From Sebastes aleutianus (taxonomy: Eukaryota; Chordata; Actinopteri; Perciformes; Sebastidae), in the NCBI GenBank assembly GCA_916700875.1, contig CAKAKS010000062.1, positions 7,714,373 to 7,778,372 on the forward strand: 64,000 nucleotides of DNA. The letters are read 5' to 3'. Made by a program: the position numbers and the translations under genes. Each line of letters begins with the position of its first letter. Within the stretch, counting starts at the first letter, position 1. A model generated the notes under the pieces. The model worked only from the letters and a program-made list of their open reading frames with translations, searched no databases and was not told the origin of the DNA. Below, one piece after another: positions 1 through 10,888 of the stretch.

Positions 1-718
1 CTGCTGCCGAAAGGCCTTCGTCAGAGTCTAAAAGCAGCACTAGATCACTGCAAAACAGAGCAAAATTGATTTTTTTTTTTGTACTTTGCAAGATGAAGCT
101 ATAGAGGTTGCTTAGTCTTACAGGAGTGTTGCCAATTTATCAGTTTAAACTTTAAATAATGGTTGAAATCTTCTCATTTATTGTTTAGATATATTATTAC
201 CATTTCAACATCACGATTCCCCTTCTGGGTTTCTCAAAATCACTGCTTTAAATGCTATTTTTGATTGAGATTATTATCATTTTGAACCACAGTGTTTTGG
301 TATAAATCGAATTTGATTTCTTCTCAGATTGATACAAATTTTGCATTTTGTTTTCTTCTTCAAATCACGACTTGCCTGCCACATTTGCATCTATATGGGT
401 TTATGGATGAAGACTCACAAGAGTCATTAATCCTTAGATCCAGATGAAAGAGAAACAGATCCCACTCCGAACTATGATACAGATTTTAAGTAGGGCAATA
501 TGTTTGTTTAATCATGTTGTATAACATGTCTTTGTTCTTTTTGTGTCTTCTATACATATCTGTCTTCTGTCTTTAATCCATTAATTTGATCTCTTTATCT
601 CTCGCTCTCTGTCTCTGTCCCTTTGTTTTCCCTCTCTGTCTGTCTCTTTTCTCCGTGTCATCCTGGTTTTCTTTTTCTGTCAGTCCCGCTGTCAATGCGC
701 TGCACTTTCTGACATGCT

Positions 719-720
<2 letters not shown>
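1..720. other. AT-rich non-coding DNA, no gene seen
   Basis: No convincing coding frame. The first 30 bases contain the self-complementary stretch CCGAAAGGCCTTCG, reminiscent of a recurrent fish repeat, but too little is inside the window to assign it. There is a T run near 69-80 and a pyrimidine-rich (CT) stretch at about 590-690 leading into the GT microsatellite. Confidence 0.6.

Positions 721-773
<53 letters not shown>
721..773 (+). repeat. (GT)n microsatellite
   Basis: About 26 uninterrupted GT units. Short frames reading through it give only Cys-Val repeats and are not genes. Confidence 0.97.
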
Positions 774-774
<1 letters not shown>

Positions 775-1104
775 ACATCAGAATAGGTTACATTTGAAAG
801 AGTCACATTTTGTATTCAGACCCTGAGGGGATGTATGTCCTTCTACCAAAGGAGAAATGGGCACACCCGTGATCAGGCACAAGTTAACAGACAAGACAGA
901 GCTGATATTCACATAAACAATCAATAACACCCATGTGGATACGGCTTTGTCCAAACACACGCCTTCAATCTTAAACGCGCACAAACTCCCGAGAGATAAA
1001 TACCGACAGAAAGGCAGACGGAGGTGATAAAATGGCCACATTACCACCTGTCAGTCACTTTGTCTTCCCCTCTCTCTCTGGATTTATCCCTCTTTCTCTC
1101 ACAA

Positions 1105-1125
1105 ACACACACACACACACACACA
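1105..1125 (+). repeat. (AC)n microsatellite, short
   Basis: Uninterrupted AC run of about 10 units inside a CT/CA-rich stretch. Confidence 0.9.
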
Positions 1126-1370
1126 GGTGAACTGACACACACAGACAGGTGTGCTAACAGAGCTGGGAGTGACCTCCCTCTGTTGATCACACTTCCAAAA
1201 ACATGGCAGACTTTGGCTGGCGGCAAGAACCACTGGGATTAACACAGCCATGAGGCAGGAAGCAGAATCTTTCCTGCTACAGTAGGTGACAGTTGTATTA
1301 TTGTGAAGTATTATGAAGTGTATAGTGTACAGCATGAACACATGTATTAATCATTATAGCAGTTGTAGTG

Positions 1371-1447
1371 GGTCCAACTGTAGACGTCATATCAGGCCTG
1401 TGAGCCAATAGGAAGAGAGTAGGATCCCAAGACATGAGGTGTGTCAC
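1371..1447 (-). repeat. Left arm of an imperfect inverted repeat
   Basis: Its reverse complement matches 2751-2834 along the arm: an identical 13-base start (GTGACACACCTCA), a shared block around TGGCTCACAG, and a shared CAGTTGGAC end. Roughly three quarters of positions agree by eye. The two arms enclose about 1.3 kb. They could be long terminal inverted repeats of a DNA element, or two independent copies of one short repeat in opposite orientation. No target duplication was found. Confidence 0.65.
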
Positions 1448-1473
1448 TTCCTTTTCTATCACATGTATAAAAG
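1383..1473 (+). promoter_or_regulatory. Promoter-like motif cluster (CRE half, CCAAT box, TATA box)
   Basis: Seen in order: GACGTCAT (CRE-like) at about 1384, GCCAAT (CCAAT box, NF-Y type) at about 1403, an Ets-like AGGAAG just after it, and TATAAAAG at 1466-1473. An AATAAA follows at 1687-1692. This spacing suits a pol II promoter, and TATA followed about 220 bp later by AATAAA also resembles a retroviral-type LTR. No tRNA primer-binding site or second LTR was seen. Motif-level evidence only. Confidence 0.3.
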
Positions 1474-1980
1474 CAAATACTACTACTACTACTTTTACAG
1501 TGCGTTTTACTTCTGAGAGGGTAACAGTTTCTTCTGTGTAAAAAAGAGTCTATTATAAGTGAACTACAAAGCCAAGAAGGCCACATAAAGAGTGAAGTTG
1601 GATCCAACTTACTACTGACATTAAACGTTAGTCTTATGAGCTGTTAAAGATTAGCTATAGTTGCATACGGTGATTTTGTTTTTGTTAATAAAGTTACTGT
1701 ATTGTTACCTTTTTATCTTGATCGGGAAGGTGTTTTAATTTCTATATTATAAAACAGGTCCTTGATTAAGATTGGCTTGTCAAAACAACATCTGTGACCG
1801 CATTACAGTATCACTGCGCCAATTAGTCACCTATTGTTACATGTTGAAATGAATGAGAGAGAAATTGAAGAGCAGCAAAAGTCAAGAAATTAAGCAGGTG
1901 TTATGTCGAAGTCTGTTCCCCCATCGAATAGTTTTTCCCTCCTGTTAAAATGATAGTGCCCCTCTTGTCAATTCGCTACA

Positions 1981-2100
1981 ATGATTGTACAAAAAACACA
2001 AAGATGCCGGCGAAAGAAACAGAGAGCCGACATTGATGCCACCCAGTCTGTCAGCCTTTCACCTCCATCCAAAGCAGACAAAGGACATCAACAATCTATG
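1981..2100 (+). other. Candidate first exon: 40-codon ATG frame ending at GTAAGT
   Basis: An ATG frame begins MIVQKTQRCRRKKQRAD and runs 40 codons to a final ATG codon followed directly by GTAAGT (2101-2106), a consensus 5' splice site. Unspliced, it meets a stop within ten codons. The N-terminal third is very basic and the rest is Ser/Pro/Gln-rich. The donor leaves phase 0. It lies inside the inverted-repeat pair, so it could be the first exon of a degenerate transposon gene. I do not recognise the peptide. A frame this short with one good splice site can occur by chance. Confidence 0.25.
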
Positions 2101-2750
2101 GTAAGTTTACGATGTAACTTTAGCTAGCTTGCATGTTCTTATTTGCGGCCTATTGTGCTCACGTTTTTCTAGCTATGTTGTCAATTGAGCTACCGATATA
2201 AATTTTGTTACGTCAGCAAGTCACTGGGCTAACACTACACTAATAAAAATTACATCTCTGGCAAGCAACAACAGCGTAGGGTAAAGTGAGCATAATAGTT
2301 GCTGATAGTATATACATATGTGGTTATAATCTAACTGCAATGATGATAACTTTTTTTTCCGCTCCACGTCGTGCCTTACAATGCCCCTTAGCTGTTGTAA
2401 AAAAACATCGTAAATCACGGCCTCTCGTGGCTTATTGCGTTTTGAAGGCAGTATGAGTTTAGGCACATGTAAATCACTAAAACCAAACACTGACATTAAG
2501 TTCACAACAGAGGTTCATGTTTTCAGTTATATTCCAGATAATACAGTATATTAGAACCTGTTTCACATGGTTTTATAGGGCAAACATAAATGTTAGCCTC
2601 TTCAACCTGCACTTTTATGCAACCAGGTTGTAGTTTTCGAGCACATTGTTTCTTTCACACCCTCCACACAACAAGAAAGACTGTTTAACTATATATATAT
2701 TTTTTTTTTACAAAAACCATTAGTGTTTTGAGCAGAGAGAGGAGACAGTT

Positions 2751-2834
2751 GTGACACACCTCACATTTGGAGACTACTCTATTCCCACTGGCTCACAGAC
2801 CCGGGGTCACCAGATGTGAGGTCAGCAGTTGGAC
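2751..2834 (+). repeat. Right arm of an imperfect inverted repeat
   Basis: Partner of 1371-1447 in opposite orientation; see that entry. It is followed by an A-rich stretch near 2855-2872. Confidence 0.65.
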
Positions 2835-2839
2835 ACACT

Positions 2840-3827
2840 CACACCTGTTAGCTGTAAAATAAAATAAAAAATACAGTCTTTTGTTGTTGGCCTTTCTGTA
2901 ACTCCACTGCAGCACTTGGGGATTACATCAACAATATGCAACTTTAATGATGTCTATAGTTTCTCCCGTCCTCTTCCCCATCACTTGGTCAAGTTCATGG
3001 CCCCACGCTTGTCACTCACCTTGATGAGCTGCCATCTAATCCGGGGCTGAGGTAAAACCACCACACTTGCAGGACAATACAGATGGCAAACGAAGTCAAT
3101 CTGCAATAAAATCATGCTTCAAAATGGCTTTTGTTCTTCTTACTGCTTTCCTCCATTGCTGTTATTTGGTCTCTGTGTTTTGCACCCTGAAATGTCCCAA
3201 ACATCATTAAAAAGGCTATTGCAGGAAAGCATCATAGAAATACACAGATTGATAATGTTATGTGTTATGTTCTTATTTAATGTGAAAGGCATTTTGCTGG
3301 TTATGCTGTCCTGCATCTTGATGGTAGTTTTTGGGCAAAACATGTCTTCACTTTTACTGCAGAAGCCTCCATGGCTGTCAACTTAAATATTGGCTACTGA
3401 TACCATAATACTGTACCAAAGAACAAGGGAGAAAAGGGAACCAGAGATAGAAATCATCCTTTAGTTAAGTATTGAGTTTTTAAATCCTGATGAACTGAGT
3501 GTTAAAATGCACTCCTCGGGGTAGTTCTCTGTTTGAGTACAAACAAGTTCTACCAAGCGTGGGTTTAAACTATAACGACAGCTCGTTGTGTTTCCACCCT
3601 TTTCTAACTTTTGTCCTTGAATTCTCCAGACCCCTGTAAACTTGGCTATGCAAGATTAATTTAGGCCGAACCACATCCATGTTTTATTCAGCTCTACATT
3701 TTTATTCTCCACACAATAGCTTTAGTGTGATAAATAGGGCTTGAAGTTGTGAGGAAATTTTTTAAAAATTAAATAAAACTAGTGTAAAGAATAGTGACAT
3801 TCCCTCTACATTCAGTGGCTATTTTAG
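2840..3827. other. Non-coding DNA, no gene seen
   Basis: Ordinary AT-rich sequence. A 90-codon plus-strand frame at about 3114-3386 is leucine/serine-rich without any recognisable domain or splice context and is probably chance. Confidence 0.5.
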
Positions 3828-3893
3828 AAACCTATAAATATTGCGGTTAAGGCACGGACAAGGGGGCGTCCAAAGACCAGGAAGTCAAAAAAT
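3828..3893 (+). other. Candidate 66-bp internal exon encoding an AT-hook-like peptide
   Basis: The segment is bounded by an acceptor-like TATTTTAG ending at 3827 and a donor-like GTGAGT at 3894. It is exactly 22 codons, phase 0 at both ends, and reads KPINIAVKARTRGRPKTRKS then KN. TRGRPKTRK matches the AT-hook pattern (GRP core flanked by basic residues), a minor-groove DNA-binding motif. The phase is compatible with the candidate exon at 1981-2100. No further exons were found, so it may be a relic or coincidence. Confidence 0.25.
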
Positions 3894-3899
3894 GTGAGT

Positions 3900-4569
3900 A
3901 GCATTGTTATCATTATGGGGCATATTCTCTTTGTATTTATTTAGTATCTCTAGCATATTTATTACCAGCATCTTAGTTCAGATTTTAAAGCCGATAAGAC
4001 ATGTAGTTATTTTATTGTGCTATCTTATTAAATACCCTTTTATGCCTCATTTTCACTCGTCAATCTACTAGCAGTGAAAGCGATTTTGTCTCGTTGGTAC
4101 TTTGAAGAACCTCCTCACACAATCTTTCAGTATGACATTTACGTGGGCCATACTGACTCTATGTACAATGCTGATCTTGCCTTTTCACTACATGTTTGTT
4201 GGGAAGTGGGTCAGTCCTGGGATATTTTAGAAAAAGCTTTTTACCTCACCTACCTGTAAGCCATATGAGAGACAGAACTGCTATGAGCCTTTGACCACAT
4301 ATGGGAGCATTAGTGAATAATGTGCAGCAGTGTACTGTATACTCCCAGATGGATGGAAAGGATTATTGTTGCTATTGTTACCATTTGCTTAGTAAGTTTT
4401 ATCTCGGAAACTCACTAAGTGCCATATAAATAATGCATAATTGTTCTTTGTGTTATTAGTATTATTATTATTATGGCTCTTCTGGGCCTTTTCTAAGTGT
4501 GGTACTTGGTAAAGTCAGGCCCAGATGTGCAATGTGGGCCATAGAGTAGGTATTTTTGTAGACCAATCA
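3900..4569. other. Non-coding DNA, no gene seen
   Basis: AT-rich. It includes an ATT-rich microsatellite-like stretch at about 4455-4475. No coding or RNA signal. Confidence 0.5.
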
Positions 4570-5076
4570 GGAAGTTAGCATCGCCCTCTGGTTCCCTCGA
4601 CAAAAAGCCAATGGGATTTTTCCATTGGGTTTTGGATTATTGCAGAAACAAACGTTTATGATACTTACATGTTTTGATCAGCAAGGTAATCTCCACAAAT
4701 GAACACCGCCTTTTATGATTTTTGAAGTGTGAATGCAATCACCAGAAGTAAAAAGCTAACGTTAGGCTAAAAACAAACCACACCACGATCGCATGAGCAC
4801 GAGTATATACAACGAGGCTGTAAAGGCGGACGAGTTGGTGTGATGACGTTTAGTAGTCTCATTTAGCCACTTGTTAGCAACCGCCTTTTTAAAGACACAT
4901 AAATGGTTCAAAAATTCACGAGTGGAGTATTTATTGATGTATTTTATACGAAAACAAAATGTTAAAATCTCATCAGCTTGTGTTAACAACAGACTTTATT
5001 TCAGGCATCTAACTAAAATTAAAAAAAAACATTGACTTCCAGACGAGGGAACTGGAAGTGCTAAAATGCTAACTCA
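4570..5076. mobile_element. MITE-like element with terminal inverted repeats
   Basis: The left arm (about 4573-4612) and the reverse complement of the right arm (about 5031-5074) share AGTTAGCAT, a GTTCCCTCG block and a terminal AAGYCAATG. About 505 bp long with no coding capacity. The sequence also resembles a high-copy percomorph repeat from memory. Family not assigned. Confidence 0.65.
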
Positions 5077-7029
5077 TTTCCGTGTTTTAGGACTCATTCC
5101 TGCAGGACTCTATTTGTATCAATGTGGGTAAATTACGTTTTCACTCTTTTCCTAAAGTAATTTACTTGTCATACAAATTATACTTTTTTTTCTGTATTTA
5201 ATTTTGTTTTCCCTGCATCCAGATCAGCCCGTCACTCTTTTAAATTGAATTTAATGAAGTCTTTCAAGACAGAGAAAACTACCAGACGCCACCATCAATT
5301 TCATCTTTCAGCTCTGAGTTTCTTAAAAGGATGTCAGTTTACCCTCAAATGACTTCTACTTCTTGCTGAAAATGGATATAGGACAAAAAAACAAGTGTTA
5401 CGCTGGGGTAGGAGTATTTTAAGTCCCAGTTTAATTTAGAGTGCAAGTGATTCTGAGATAAATAATAGGCCAGTTGAGCAGGTAGGACACGAGAAATTGT
5501 CTAAAATATTCTGTGTTGCACTTGTAGATATGTCTCCCAAACAAGCCTTAACCCTAATGCTTTCGAGAGCATAATATAAAGACTTTCTGTGCATACAACA
5601 GCGGAACATAGCCCACATGTAACTTAGATGTGTTCTGTCTGTTCCTATCTCACGCCTCACTGTCGCCTATGTTTCCACTCTGAAATATAGATTAGCCTGC
5701 TCGAAAACTCATTGAAGTGTATACTGTACAAGCTGTTGGCTAGTGGATGTAGAGGAGGAACAACAGAGAAATGTACACGTCAAACTGGGAGAGACAAATC
5801 ACATGAGGTAGGGAGACAGTGGGGGGAGTTAAGACCATCATCTATTGCTTTAACCAGTGGGTGAACTGGAGGGCGTAACAGTAAGAGTTGGCCAGTCATG
5901 CCAAATAGTGTCCAGAAGCAATTGCTTGAGCTGTAATGACGTCATACAAGCAAACATAGCAATGCACATACTATATGTGTTACTGACAATACACAGGCTG
6001 TATGATGTATCATCAACTTTCAAGTGAGTGTTGCAAACTTTTGAAATATCACAAGAAATGAAAGCCGATCTGTAGTGCTGAACTTTCTGAAAGTGAAAGT
6101 GGATGGTAAAAAAGCATAAAGGGACAAAGAAATAATAATAGAAAAAATAGTAAAGACGGAGAAAACATTAGATGAAGATGGATCTTTAAGGTGACCTCCA
6201 TCAATGTGCTCTACAACGGACTGATTGTCATCTGTCATTCTAAATGACTCGTCGCTGGCTTAGCCCCTCTATAGACGCCTCTGTTGTCAGACAGTCTCCT
6301 TCAAGAGCTTCTCTTTCTGCTTGCTGCTTTTTATTTTTAAATAAATAAACAAGAATGCACTCATTGAGCCAAGGTTGTCCAATTCTCTAAATGTTTTACA
6401 TCAATAACAGGACATGTGACGTTTTTTTAATCTGCAGCTGAATCCAGACCAGCATACATAAAACATATTTAAAGTCTTACTGTGCTCTAACTTTGTGTGA
6501 AACTTTAAATGTCAAAAAGGAGATTGTTGCACATTTAGATGCAGTATAATTTAACACCAACATCCGGCAGGACATGCTGGCTTCTTCACGGCTTTGACAA
6601 AACAACCCACAAAGGTTCTGTTCTCACAGCTGTTCTCAATCAGCTGTAGTCCCATTCTCCAATTAAAATCCATCAGTCAGCTGTTCTCAATCAGCTGGAG
6701 TCAGTGATGTTTTTCAGTGGCAGCTGATGGCAGTACACATCTTGACGCTTTGTGCACCAGACTCCATTGCAAAATGCAAATGTTCTGCATGAGACTTGTG
6801 AAAGTGAAGCAGATTTCCAGAGAAACATAGTTTTTAAGAACAAAAAAAAGTTAATTCCTAAAATGGCAAACAAATCCTGTTGAAAAGGGTGTAATTTTGA
6901 AGCATCCGTGCAATCTGTTGCTCATCTGAGTCTGGGTCAGTGTGAGCAACATCCTTCAGCTCTTCTTCTGGGATCCCAATCCTGATTAGATCACCTTCTC
7001 AGCTCCCTCGTCTCTTCACCGTGACAGTC
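5077..7029. other. Non-coding DNA, no gene seen
   Basis: AT-rich single-copy-looking sequence. It contains one perfect CRE octamer TGACGTCA at 5937-5944 and a locally duplicated 25-bp block (CAGCTGTTCTCAATCAGCTG core) at about 6627 and 6678. No plausible exon seen. Confidence 0.5.
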
Positions 7030-7290
7030 CAGTTCCCCTACCCTCACTGGATGTGGCAATCCACAATTCAAAACGGAGTATTATGGCCTTAGAGTTAGAG
7101 GTGCTGACTCTCATAGCCGCTACACACTCTGCTGCAAACCAAGCTGAAGGTCGTTGCCCGATGAAGCTGGCAGAGCTACATCATCAGCAAAAAGCAGGTC
7201 ACCAAACTGTCCTCTGCGTGGCGAGGCCTTGAGACTCTGACCATGAAAATCACAACACGACAAAACAGCCCAACAACCTACAAGAAACAT
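7030..7290 (-). mobile_element. Degenerate non-LTR retrotransposon (LINE) reverse-transcriptase fragment
   Basis: On the minus strand the translation contains FGDLLFADDVALPASSGNDL, in which FADD is the reverse-transcriptase catalytic box (YxDD-type; FADD at about 7178-7192) followed by the usual hydrophobic/SSG continuation. A stop follows within about ten residues. In a shifted reading the downstream AAMRVSTSNSKA-like segment typical of fish LINE polymerases continues toward 7060. It is a short, frame-broken internal fragment of an ORF2-type polymerase lacking its endonuclease and 3' end. Clade not resolved. Confidence 0.72.
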
Positions 7291-8335
7291 GCTGGACTTA
7301 CTGCTGAGGATGCAAACAAAGGTATTGATGGTGTTACACAAAGATGGGATGGATAGGAGCAACAGCTCTGAGTACACAAAGCACATGTTCAGACTCGCTA
7401 ACAGTATCTCTTCTGACTCCTCCGTTTTAAATTGGAGAATACCAACTTTAGAGTCCCTCCATTTAAACGCAACAGGCGGAAGAATTCTTTTTTACATCAG
7501 TCTATCCTGTTGCGAAACCAAAATCCGTGTGCTATAGATCAGTGCCGGCCCTGACCAATTTGGTGCCCTAGGCAAGATTTTAGCTGGCTATTTGTGTGCA
7601 TACAGGTTTGGCATAGCCTCTTAACCTGCTTATAAAATAACTACTATATTGACCTTGACTATGAGACAAAAATAAGAATTAAATCTGACCGGAATGCACC
7701 TGTAGCAGTAACACATTGTAAAAAAACAAGGTAAGTTGGTATCTTTTAAATGAAAATGTCTTGTTTGAGTAGGCCAAACATCAAACTGCAGCCTACTGGT
7801 AGGCCTATTTCTAACAGAATTTACCTTTAATTTAAATGAAAAATCAAACCACAGGTTATATGTTAATTAGACTCTGCCTCTCTCATTGGTCACAACGATC
7901 CTAAAATTGGAATTATTGTCCTCCTCAGTTCTTGGTTTACTTGGCCTACTTTTAACCCTCTGAAAATGATGGTGGATCATCTGACTGGCATTATCATTAC
8001 TGTCCTTTTGAAGGCCGTTGCTGGTTTCAGATTTTGAGACAGTGGACAGACAGTGGTATCATATACATCTTGAGATTGTAATGAATCAGTTGATACCAAA
8101 CATGTCATGCAAGCTTACTATGAAAGGGGGTAAATATCAATCCAAAATTGAGCTGTCTTTACCGTGAGGTCGCAACATCTCGGTGGCACATAGTGCCCTA
8201 CGCACAGTGTGTGACTGAGAGATGAATCAAGAGGATATAATGTGTTATGTTCAACCTGTGTGTAAATATCTTCAACGGAACTGCCTAAGGATGCTAAATT
8301 TGAATTTCAGAGTAAACTGACAATAAAGTTGTATC
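7291..8335. other. Non-coding DNA with a possible hAT-like left end
   Basis: At 7541 the sequence CAGTGCCGGCCCTGACC resembles the terminus of hAT-type elements (CAGNGCCGGCCC), and from memory the sequence that follows resembles a fish interspersed repeat. No matching right terminus or target duplication was found, so the element is probably truncated. The rest is unremarkable. Confidence 0.35.
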
Positions 8336-8336
8336 A

Positions 8337-8427
8337 AATTGTATGGTACCGTATCGTATCTTATTGTGTGGTATTGCACCGTATTGTATGTATCACACCA
8401 TACTGTATTGTACCGTACCTTACCGTA
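8337..8427 (+). repeat. Degenerate pentanucleotide minisatellite (NNNGT)n
   Basis: About 18 successive 5-bp units such as ATTGT, ATGGT, ACCGT, ATCGT, with occasional 1-2 bp slips. The minus-strand reading frame through it is a periodic artefact. Confidence 0.8.
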
Positions 8428-9272
8428 TGAGCCCTCCAGTTTCAAAGATAAATACAGTATAAATACCTCTGTTTCCAACACCAACTTTTAGACCTGTCAA
8501 TCAAAAGAACAGTAGAAAGGAAGGCCAATTTTACAGAATGTCACATTGGCAACGGCCCTCCAGCATCTGTGGTTATTTTTGGCTCCCATAGTATCATTAA
8601 TTCACCCCACATGTGCTTTTAAACTATCATCAGAAGTGATATCTCTGGTATCATCAAACATCAGAATGGAGGAATTGAATGGAATATGTAATATTTTATA
8701 AGACAAGATCAAATCAAAAGAACACGCAGGAGTTTTACGAAACAGAGACTGGTGATGCAGTCTGAGTTTTGATCATGATAACATAACATGTAGGTACAGT
8801 ATGAGTGTATGTCGCAATGTATGTGAACAAGTATGTGTGAGTAATTGTGTCGTCTGTGTGTTCCATGCATGTTTGCTTATACAGCTGTTTGTGATCATGT
8901 GACAGGCACACACATATGCACAAACACACCTAAACCCAGCCACGCCAACATCCCGTCGGTGTGCGAGTGTCTTTTATTTATCCTTATTTGAGATCATCAC
9001 TTGTGACCTACTTGGAGTGAAACTCCGGCTCCTGCTGTGACGCGCGGTTAAAAATAACTCTGAGGAAAAAAAACACAAACACACACTCCTACTGTATGCT
9101 TACACACACAGAGAGAACACATGCACGCTGGAATCCAAACAGAAACTCACAAACAGAAAAATACACACACTGCTGACCACAGTGATTCCCTAAACAACCT
9201 CACCAACACACACACAGGCACAGTCATATTGTATACAAGGACATATGTGAGGGCCAAAGCTTGAACATACAG

Positions 9273-9296
9273 ACACACACACACACACACACACAC
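9273..9296 (+). repeat. (AC)n microsatellite
   Basis: Twelve uninterrupted AC units. Confidence 0.95.
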
Positions 9297-9541
9297 TTCA
9301 AGGACACACAGATGCATGCAAGCATGTAAAAGGCCACACACACACACATGCTGACACGTACACACACCATCAAGTGTTCTCGCGCAGGGAAACACAATGT
9401 CACTCTCTCATTGCTGTGTCAACCTTTGTTTGTCTCTTCTTCTCCTCCTCTATCCTTCTTCTTCTTCTCTCTTGTCCTCCAACTGTGCATCCCTTCATCC
9501 CTGACCCTGTTATCTTCTGGAGCATCTCAAAGAGACGGGGA

Positions 9542-9574
9542 GAGGAGGAGGAGGAGGAGGAGGAGGAGGAGGAG
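9542..9574 (+). repeat. (GGA)n trinucleotide microsatellite
   Basis: About eleven GGA/GAG units, flanked by CT-rich DNA on both sides. It is read as poly-Glu or poly-Arg in two frames, neither of which is a gene. Confidence 0.93.
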
Positions 9575-10340
9575 AGAAAAATCTGTGGTCTTCTCCTCCT
9601 CTCTTGCCCCTTTGTTCCTCCCTTTCTCCTTTTTCCTCTCTCCCTGCCCTCCTTCCCCTTCTTTTCTTTCTTTCATTCTGGCTTACCCTCTTGGAGGATT
9701 CGCTTCACACCTATTTGACATTTTATTCTGCATGGCTACACACGCGCGTACAGTACATGTACACACAAACACACACAGGGGGCCGGTATGTGACGAGCAT
9801 ATAAATGCAGGGCTTTGAATTGGATGATCTTCTATAGTTAGTGAGCTGTTTGAAGAGGCGAATCAGCGAATCTACGTACGCCGAGAGATAAAGACGAAAG
9901 CAGAAACATAGAGAGACGTGGAGAGAGCTCTCGAAAGTATAAAGAAAAGTCAGGTCTCCGCATCACTGGCGTTCCTCCCCCGCCCTCTTTCTTCCTCCCT
10001 CCATTCCCCTCTTGCTGTCTTTGCTCTCTTTCCACTGCAAGGTCATTAACTTACACTTGGGGGGCGGCAGTAAAGATGAGGACAGGGAAGAGAGGAAAAA
10101 AAACAGAGTTTGACTTGGTCTGGCAAGGGCATGAAGCAAGCAGCAAAGTGGTCTGTGGATAAAGAGATGCAGCTGAGGGAAATGAAAAACGGCAAGGCAG
10201 TGAAGACACTTTTCTACATGTAACTCCCCATTAACGGGACAAATTATTTTGTGGCATGAAATGTAATTATTCTTTTTGGGAATGTTCAAACTTTTATATT
10301 TAGAAAAAAAACTCTGGAGGGAATAGATTTTATGATCACA

Positions 10341-10888
10341 TTAAAAGGGAAAAGTATTTTAAAACCTGGACCCTATTGTCCAATGTTTTTGTGTCTAACT
10401 GACTAATAGGAACAACAATTTCTGAAATTGGTCCAGTATTGAGCGAGAGCACTGAAACGGGCGGCAATGTAATCTTTCCGGGCAATTGAGCGCCGTCAAT
10501 GTACGTCCACTAAAAGTGCTTGTTTTGCCACTGACAGGCTCGGATGGTTATTATACGTGTCTTAAAAAACATTATGGAAAGGACCCTACAGAGAAATAAA
10601 AACTTTTTTCTTTACCTTTACCTTTCGTTGTGTCCAACCAAGTCTTGCTCAAGGAGATGTCTTGTTCTGAAATCTCACGAGATGTGACTTATCGCCAGAA
10701 GACAACGGTAGAAATGTGTGAGAGTTGGAGAGAGGAGTGCTGAGCAGAGTTTGTTGTGTTGTAGTACAGAAAGCGTAGCTTAGTGTTATCTTTCAATGTC
10801 ACGGCCGAATATTTAGCTGATGCCGACCTCGTGGATGAGGCCCAATGCCTAATTTATACTTCTGAAAAATACCGAAGTTCCCCTTTAA
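10341..10888. mobile_element. TTAA-ended MITE-like repeat
   Basis: Starts TTAAAAGGGAAA and ends GTTCCCCTTTAA, so both termini carry TTAA followed by an AAGGG-type inverted end. About 548 bp with no coding capacity. The interior (for example around 10366-10450, with 'cctggaccctat' and 'attggtccagtattgagcg') matches a repeat I recall from percomorph genomes. Confidence 0.6.

Larger units (their letters stand above)
8430..10340. other. CA-rich and CT-rich non-coding DNA
   Basis: Degenerate CACA-rich stretches from about 8900 to 9400, then a pyrimidine-rich block at about 9420-9720 and a further CT-rich block at 9960-10030. Frames through these tracts are low complexity. Nothing else recognised. 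Confidence 0.5.

Noticed and set aside
1466..1692. TATA box plus AATAAA considered as a solo LTR
   Set aside because: No TG...CA termini with target duplication, no primer-binding site or polypurine tract, and no second copy in the window.
9348..9818. 156-codon plus-strand frame
   Set aside because: Runs through CA, CT and GGA tracts; low complexity with overlapping alternative frames, no domain.
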